Assembly: GCA_026874595.1 (NCBI GenBank)
Contig: CM049313.1
Coordinates: 38,966,659 to 39,030,658, forward strand
DNA: 64,000 nucleotides
Source: Sipunculus nudus
Taxonomy: Eukaryota; Annelida; Sipuncula; Golfingiida; Sipunculidae
Direction: 5' to 3'
Shown piece after piece: positions 57,046 through 64,000 of the stretch; within the stretch, counting starts at the first letter, position 1; the number at the start of each line of letters is the position of its first letter. Below the pieces are notes generated by a model. That model was not told the DNA's origin, made no database searches, and saw only the letters and a program-made list of their open reading frames with translations. Made by a program: the position numbers and the translations under genes.

Positions 57046-60000
57046 GACCTCTGGTCGTCTAGTTTGTCTGTCTGTCTGTCTGTTTGTTTGTCGGTGCTCT
57101 ACAGGCCACAATTTTTCACTAATCGGTCTAAAACTTATATATAATGTGTAAAATCGGTTCTCCTCGGAGCCTATTGTTTTTGGTCATGATCAGTCATAGG
57201 TCAAGGTCAAGGACATCAAAAGTTCATAAAACGGTTTTTTCTTCATATCTTTTTTTCTATAAAGCGTATCTACTTCAACTGTAGCTCATTTTAATCGTCA
57301 TTCCAAGTCCTTTCATCTGGTGTGTAGCTGACTCAAATTTGTTGTCACCATGGTTACTTATTTTTGGGTAAAAGTGATGAAAATCGAAAATCAATGGACT
57401 ATTTTTTCTTACTTTGTCATTTTTAAAGCTAGAGAGTTCTAGTTTTTTGCATCAGATAGTACTAAATAAGCTTTTTATCATTCAAGTAAAAGTCTCGTTA
57501 AATCTCGCACCATTTCTCGTCAAACGAGAGTTTTCGAGATTTCATTTAATATGACCTACAGGTCGCATTTTTTTAACAATGGCTTTGAAATTGATGTATT
57601 TTGAGTTATTTATAAATATCTCGAAATCATTTTTTTCATTTTTTGGAAATAGCCACTAGGGGGCGTGGTCCCTGAAACACTGTAACATATCATTTTTCTG
57701 CAATATCTCAAAAAATATTAAACGTAACACAATGTTTATTGTCTTATCTGAAACTAGGATCATTGGCTTATTCCTGCGTACATGTAGCTTTGTGCTGCTG
57801 TTACCATGGTAACCAAATTTTGGGGTAAAACTTGACAATCTGAAAATAATTAGTTTTTTGCTTCTATCTCTGTTGATATTTATACTACAAGGGTCTAGTT
57901 TTCTGCATGAGGTAGCATTCCCTTGGCTCTAATCCAGTCAATTGGAAGTCTCGTAGAATCTCGATCTGTTTTTCCGTCAAACGAGAAATTACGAGATTTC
58001 ACAGAAATGCTGATAACTCGATCATGTTTTAGGTTAAAGAGTATAGGGTTTTAGCCTCTGGTAGCCTTTCGGAAGCTTAACATGATAAAACTGTAAATCT
58101 CGCCAAATCTCGCATCATCTCCCGCCAAACGAGAATATTCGATATTTTGAACAAAACATTCAACAAATGTCTATATCTCTTTCATTTTTATGCTGGAGAT
58201 TTTATTTTTCTATTGTTCAACAATCATTTGACTAGTGTTAAGTGATATAAGTGAATATCTCGTTATATCTCGCACCATTTGTCGTCAAACGAGAACAGTG
58301 GACCATTTAAACAAATGCCTATAATACTGTCATTTTATACACTACAGACATATAGTTTTCAGCATTTGACAGCGTCTGACACTCTCAATCACATCATGTG
58401 ATTATATTGCAATTCTCGTCAAATCTTGCCTCGTTTTTCATCAAATGATGAAAATATATCCAATTGCCGTGAGCACAAGTGGCTTCAGGGTTGACCGGTA
58501 AGTGCCGGCAAGGCTATTACAGTTGCAAGTTGGCGTGCGCGGTCGTCCATGAACTTCACAAAACAGCATTGAATAGAGGACAAAAGCCGCTAAATGTGGA
58601 GGGACAACACCTGTGATTTTTATTGTGTCCGCTTGTCCGGCCACTTGTGTTGCCAGGAACCACTGGCAAATCTTTCAAACCAGGGACGGATCCCCGATTT
58701 TGTAAGTGGGTGTGTCAAAATATGGGCGGATCCCAGGTTTAGCAGTTGGGGGCAGGGGTAAAATTTTAATTATACATCAAATATATATATTAAAATAAAA
58801 TATCTGGAAACTTATTTTTTTCCTTTTAGAAAATAGCCCCCAGATGGCGCTGCAGCAATCATTATTGTGCCATATCTCCAAAACTATAGACAGTCTCACA
58901 ACATTGATTGCAGCTTCTGAAACTATATTTAATGCGTTTAACCTTGTGGGGACTCTGTCGTATTCTGCGGGGGTTAAATTTTAATTATACATAATATATA
59001 TATAATTAAAAATAAAATATCTCGAAACTATTTTTTTTCCCTTTCAGATGGCGCTGCAGCAATCATTATTGTGCCATATCTCCAAAACTATAGATAGTGT
59101 CACAACATTGATTGCAGCTTCTGAAACTAGATTTATAGCGTTTAACCTCGTGGGGACTCTGTCGTTTTCCGCGGGGGTTAAATTTTAATTATACATAATA
59201 TATTTATAATAAAAAAAAATAAAATATCTCGAAACTATTTTTTTTCCTTTCAGATGGCGCTGCAGTAATCATTATTGTGCCATATCTCCAAAACTATAGA
59301 CGGTGTCACAACATTAATTGCAGCTTTTGAACCAAGATTTAATGCGTTTTCCTCGTGGGGACATTGTCATATTCTGCAGAAGTTTAAATTTAATTATACA
59401 TCAAATATTTATTATAAAAAAATAAAATATCTCGAAACTTATTTTTTGTCCTTTTAATAATAGCCGCCAGATGGCGCTGCAGCAATCATTATTTTGCCAT
59501 ATCTTTAAAACTATAGATAGTGTCACAACATTGATTGCAGCATCTGAAACTAGATTTAATGGGTTTATCCTCGTGAAGACTGTCATATTCTTCCGTTACC
59601 ATGAGGCCTAATATAGGTTACAATTAAATTCTTCTTTTTCCTGAAATTCAAAATATGAAGATTTATTCTAATTGACTGACGCTTATTTTATTCATGCTTT
59701 CCATTCTCCATGACAGGAGTACATTGCCTACACATGGAGTTATTTTCCGTCTGTCTGTCTACTCATTTTTGGCTATTGAAAATCAGCGAAATCACATAAA
59801 AATGTGCTTCCATTTTAACCATGATAGCGGTTGTTCATTTGATCAGATCCAAACATTTCCTGTCTGTCTGCCTAGTAACTGTCCGTCTGTTTCGCTGTCT
59901 TATTTCGGCCATTTCCGGAACTAGATTTAATCCATTTTACCTCGTGGGGACTCTGTCGTATTCTGCGGGTTTAAATTTTAAATATACATCAAATATATAT

Positions 60001-60190
60001 AATAAAAAAATAAAATATCTCGAAACTTATTTTTTATCCCTTTAGAAGTAGCCGCCAGATGGCACTGCAGCAATCATTATTGTGCAATATCTCCAAAACT
60101 ATAGACAGTGTTATACGTTCCCTGTCTGTCTGCCTAGTAACTGTCCGTCTGTTTCGCTGTCTTATTACCGGCCATTTCCGGCAAGCGTTC
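57046..60190 (+). repeat. Large tandem duplication, copy 2 (~3.15 kb)
   Basis: Follows copy 1 directly and repeats its landmarks in order: CCACTAGGGGGCGTGG (57,653), AAGTGGCTTCAGGG (58,477), ~205-bp units at 58,843, 59,047, 59,253 and 59,470, CATGCTTTCC (59,693). It is ~626 bp shorter, close to one ~629-bp trimer. Confidence 0.9.
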
Positions 60191-61140
60191 GACCTCTGGT
60201 CGTCTAGTCTCTTTGTCTGTTTGTTTGTTTGTTTGTCACGACTCTCCAGGTCACACTTTTGCATCAATCAACTTGAAACTTACAGGCTTGATTGACAAAC
60301 TGATTTCTAGGTGCCCTATTGTTTTTGGTCAACATTGCTCCAAGGTCAAGGGTCAAGGTCACGACAGGTATGGTTAACGGTTTTTGCACTATAACTTCGC
60401 CATAAATAGGCTTATCCACTTCTGCAATAGCTCATTTTTTTCGTCATTACCCTGCCTTTCTTTTGACATGTAGCTTACTTAAATTTGCCGTTACCATGGT
60501 TACATTTTTTGGGGAGGAATCATGGGATTTCGTGATATTTTTCAAATTTGGAGCAATCGTACTGATTCTGAGATATTTTATGTAACACAAGAATATCTCG
60601 AAATTGTTTTTTCAGATTTTGGAAATGGCCGCCAGGGGGCGTTGCAGATGAAAAAACATGAAAATTTGTTTTGGTGCTATACCTCCAGAACTATTAAACA
60701 TTGGGCCATTTCCATCACAGCACCTTCAACTGGGGTCCATGGGCTTATTTTTGCGCATAGGTGCCAAAGTGCGCTATTGCCAGATTTCTCTATTTTTGGG
60801 GTAAAACTTTTGAATTTTGAAAATATGCAGTTTTCAGCTTCTAACTCTGTCAGTTTTTATGCTGGAGAGGTCAATTTTTTTGCATCTTGTAGCCCTTGGT
60901 GAATTCTCGGTGATCCAATCAAAAATCTTGCAAAATCTCGCACCGTTTCTCGTCAAACGTGAGTCTTCGAGATTTCATTAAATATGACCCACAGGTTGCA
61001 TTTTTTTAACAATGGCTTTGAAATTGATATATTTTGTGTTATTTATAAATATCTCGAAATCAATTTTTCATTTTTTGGAAATAGCCACCAGGGGGCGTGG
61101 TACCTGAAACACTGTAACATATCATTTTTCTGCAATATCT
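60191..61140 (+). repeat. Repeat module T, copy 2
   Basis: From GACCTCTGGTCGTCTAG through CACGACTCTCCAGG it follows 50,838-51,750 closely, including both CAGGGGGCG motifs (60,629-60,648 and 61,085-61,100). Confidence 0.88.
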
Positions 61141-63538
61141 CAAAAAATATTAAACGTGACACCATTTTTTTGGTCGTATCTGAAACTAGGAACATTGGCT
61201 TATCCCTTCGCACATGTTGCTTTGTGCTGCCGTTACCATGGTTACCAAATTTTGGGGTAAAACTTGACAATCTGAAAATTCGGAGTTTCCCAGCTTCTAT
61301 CTCTGTTGATATTTGCGATAGAAAGGTCTGGTTTTTGGCGTTAGACAGCATCCCTCTAGTTCTAAGCCATTCAATACCAAGTCTCGTCATATCTCGCACC
61401 GTTTCTCGTGAAACGAGAACACGTGACCATTCAAAGAAATGCCTATAATTCTGTCATTTTTTACGCTACAGACACATGGTTTGCAGCGCTGGATAGCGGC
61501 TGACACTCGCAGTCACATTCAGGGGTCACATTGTTAGTCTCGTCAAATCTCGCGCCGTTTTTCGCCATACCACGAAGACACGTGCCGTCGCCGCAAGTGG
61601 CGGCAGGGTCCTTACGGTGGGCGGCCGGCCTGTGCAGCGGTCCGTGACGGCCTCTCCGGGCCCCGTCTATTATCATACATGTTGGAGGCACAGTCACAAC
61701 TTTATTGCTTGCCGGAAATCTTCGATTTCCGCAAGCATGTTCGTCAGTTGCGTATGTCTGTTCCTTCATCTTATGTTTACACTAATATCTCAAAACTTAT
61801 TTTTCATTTTCCGGATATGGCTGCTAGGGGGCGCTGCACTACACCCATCCAAACAGATCAGTTTTTGGACATATTTCCGTAAGAGTAAACCTATATTACA
61901 CAAACTGTAGCTTATTTTCTTTCTCTTGGCCTTCTGCAAAACATGGTAACGTCATCTGGTGTCCATCTTGTGTTACTTTTTCAGTATGTCTGTGTGTTTG
62001 TCAGTTATCTTCGAATTAGCCTACTTGCTGGTTGTTGCATCTCACATATAGCAATCAACAAGCCAGATATTTGGAGGAATCCTTTTGAAACGATTACATC
62101 TCATGCTATTCACTAATATCACGAAACGCATTTGAATTGTCGTCTTCAGGATATGTCCACTAGAGGGCGCTGCAGTCGAAAATCCCCAGTATATCATTAT
62201 TTGGCCATATCTCCAAGAATAGAAACCTCAATTACATAAACTATACCTTATTTTCTTCCTCTGAGTCTTCCTCATAACCTGGTTAAGTCATCTTGTCTTT
62301 ATCTTGTGTCCCGTTGTCAACTATTAAATCTTATGTCTTACAGTTATATCTCGAAACAGATTATTAGCGAATCTATGAGCTTATGCTATGGTGCAGCTTC
62401 GTTCGTCGTCTGTAGCTATCTCAAAAACGGCAGGAACTAGCATTACCAATTTTTTTGTAAATAAACAGTCATCTGAAAAGCTCTATCAATTTTTGTTTAT
62501 TTTTTGGCTTTCTGCATTTACTGAGATTTTATAAGGAAAAAGCTAAAAAAGCTTTAAAAATCTTCTTCTGCGAAACTGTCCAGCCAAATTTCCAAATATT
62601 TCTAAGAAATGATCTCTTGAACAATCTATCTCAAGTTTGTTCGAATGGTTTCAGTTCGGAGATTTAACAGGAAGTTGAACTTAGTCATCTGTCCAAAAAA
62701 GCAAACTAAAATTTAAATCTCAGAAACGGCTAGAGCTGTCATTACCAAATTTTAATACCTATGTTTGTCTCATATGTCATATCTGAAATTGAGGTTTTGG
62801 TGGCGCCACCTACATTGATCTGTTTTTTACAAGGGAAAATGTAATTTTAGACTCTCCAGCTAATACACTGTTTTATGATGAAACTGTTAAGTTGATTGGT
62901 TTAAACTTTACAAGAATTATTCTATGGTAGGTTTCTGCGGGTTTTATAAGAAGAGATTGGGTAAATGCAATTTTAAAAAAGCAGTGTAGCCAATTGAAAA
63001 CTATGATTTATTTTCTTCCTCTGAATCTACTCGATAATCTGAGTAGGTCATCTGGTCTTATTCTTGTGTCATTTTTTGAGTATGTCTGTCTGTTTGTCAG
63101 TGATCCTAAATTTCGCCTGCTTGCTGGACCTTGCTTCTTGCAGTTAGCAATTTTCAGGACACAGTTTTGCAGGAATCCTTTTGGAACTGGAACGACATCT
63201 TATTTCTTACACTAGAGTCTCAAAAGAAATTTTTAATGTTTGGGATATGGCCGCTACCATATATTGGCCATACCTCCGACACTATAAACTCTACCTACTA
63301 AAACTATAGCTCATTTTGCTTCTCTTTACGTTCCCAACTTTTTTCTGGTAGTCTGTTATCTCAGGTGTGTCAGTATATCTGTCTGTTTTGAGCTATGTCT
63401 GCTTACATGTTCTTTTGTGTGATATATGTCGTTCAACAGGCCAAACTTTCCAGCAATCGCTTTAAAAGTCTTTCAATAGAAAATGACAGTTTGTCCTGTT
63501 TGTCCAATCTCTATGTCATTTTAGTCCGCCAAGCGTTC
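61141..63538. other. Diverged repeat modules and non-coding DNA
   Basis: Contains diverged copies of the 148-bp-type and AAGTGGC-type modules (61,380-61,640). A GC-rich stretch lies at 61,555-61,660, a fifth GCTTGCC hairpin at 61,709, and CTCF-like motifs at 61,818 and 62,157. A GGTGGCGCCACC palindrome lies at 62,799-62,810. No gene recognised. Confidence 0.5.
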
Positions 63539-64000
63539 GACCTCTGGTCGTCTAGTTTGTTTGTTTGTCACGACTCTTCAGGCCACACTTTTGCATCAAT
63601 CAACTTGAAACTTACAGGCTTGATTGACAAACCGATTTCTAGGTGCCCTATTGTTTTTGGTCAACATTGCTCCAAGGTCAAGGGTCAAGGTCACGACAGG
63701 TATGGTTAACGGTTTTTGCACTATAACTTCGCCATAAATAGGCTTATCCACTTCTGCAATAGCTCATTTTTTTCGTCATCACCTGGCTTTTCTTTTTACA
63801 TGTAGCTTACTTAAATTTGCCGTTACCATGGTTACATTTTTTGGGCAAAAATCATGGAAATTGGAAATAACACGACCATTTTTTGTAACTTTGTCAGTTT
63901 TTAAGCTAGGCAGATCTAGTTTTTGGCATTTTGTTCCACATGACCAGCTTGACACGACAGAACTAAAAGTCACGCCAAATCTCGCGCCATATCTCGTCAA
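63539..64000 (+). repeat. Repeat module T, copy 3, cut by the window edge
   Basis: Matches 60,191-60,520 (GACCTCTGGTCGTCTAG, TTGCATCAATCAACTTG, AAGGTCACGACAGG, CCATAAATAGGC). It then passes into 148-bp-type sequence (AGCTAGGCAGATCTAG, CTTGACACGACA) at the right edge. Confidence 0.88.

Larger units (their letters stand above)
51260..62175 (+). promoter_or_regulatory. Cluster of ~21 CTCF-like motifs in repeats
   Basis: Same-strand motifs of the form CCRSYAGRKGGCGYTG occur near 51,260, 51,719, 53,877, 55,052, 55,258, 55,468, 55,682, 55,889, 56,096, 56,311, 56,908, 57,653, 58,837, 59,043, 59,249, 59,464, 60,052 (weak), 60,629, 61,085, 61,818 and 62,157. The last, CCACTAGAGGGCGCTGCAG, is the closest to the known CTCF consensus. 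They are part of the repeat consensus. CTCF binding is an inference from similarity only. Confidence 0.4.

Noticed and set aside
56543-60295. Frames with TVRLFRCLI/SVCLSVCL peptides
   Set aside because: They come from TGTCTGT simple repeats and duplicated modules, not from membrane proteins.

Overview
The window looks like intergenic, repeat-dominated DNA from an animal nuclear genome. I infer a marine invertebrate, most likely a bivalve or other mollusc. The reasons are the AT-rich background, dispersed elements ending in an (ACGG)n microsatellite plus a strong hairpin (like the 'pearl'/Helitron-derived elements described in bivalves), a Ty3/gypsy-type LTR retrotransposon, and many minisatellites. 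I found no convincing host protein-coding gene, rRNA or tRNA. The only strong protein-coding sequence belongs to the retrotransposon.

Layout. 1-3.3 kb: AT-rich DNA with an element tail at the left edge and a MITE (792-1100) with perfect 21-bp terminal inverted repeats. 3,277-7,423: a complete LTR retrotransposon with identical 185-bp LTRs and a 5-bp target duplication. It carries Gag zinc knuckles, protease, RT, RNase H and integrase, but has a frame break and a D-to-N change in the integrase triad. Its primer-binding region is perfectly complementary to a 15-nt stretch of its own LTR, which suggests self-priming. 7.4-19.3 kb: dispersed-element relics, including elements sharing a hairpin tail, a possible solo LTR, a 100-bp-arm inverted repeat, a three-unit tandem repeat and an A/T-rich inverted repeat pair.

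20.0-41.5 kb is the most striking region. A ~9.9-kb minisatellite array (monomer 103 bp plus multiples of 3, with an internal GAC triplet run) faces a ~4-kb array of the same monomer in the opposite orientation (37.56-41.54 kb). The 7.6-kb middle contains a third array of ~41-bp units (33.5-37.55 kb). A 347-bp block is nearly identical and inverted between the two arms, so this is a true foldback. It resembles foldback elements such as Drosophila FB or sea-urchin TU, but I see no transposase. Both the left arm and the central array show higher-order repeat structure.

41.5-50.6 kb: mostly unique AT-rich sequence with microsatellites and a few dispersed repeats. 50.6-64.0 kb: a modular, nested tandem-repeat domain. 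It holds a four-copy hairpin array, a 148-bp tandem array, ~205-bp units grouped into ~629-bp trimers, and a ~3.8/3.1-kb tandem duplication whose two copies differ by about one trimer. About 21 same-strand motifs of the CCASYAGRKGGCGCTG type (CTCF-like by sequence) lie here, inside the repeat units.

The only 'genes working together' are the retrotransposon domains. Everything else is non-coding repeat architecture. All calls are from reading the sequence, with no database search.
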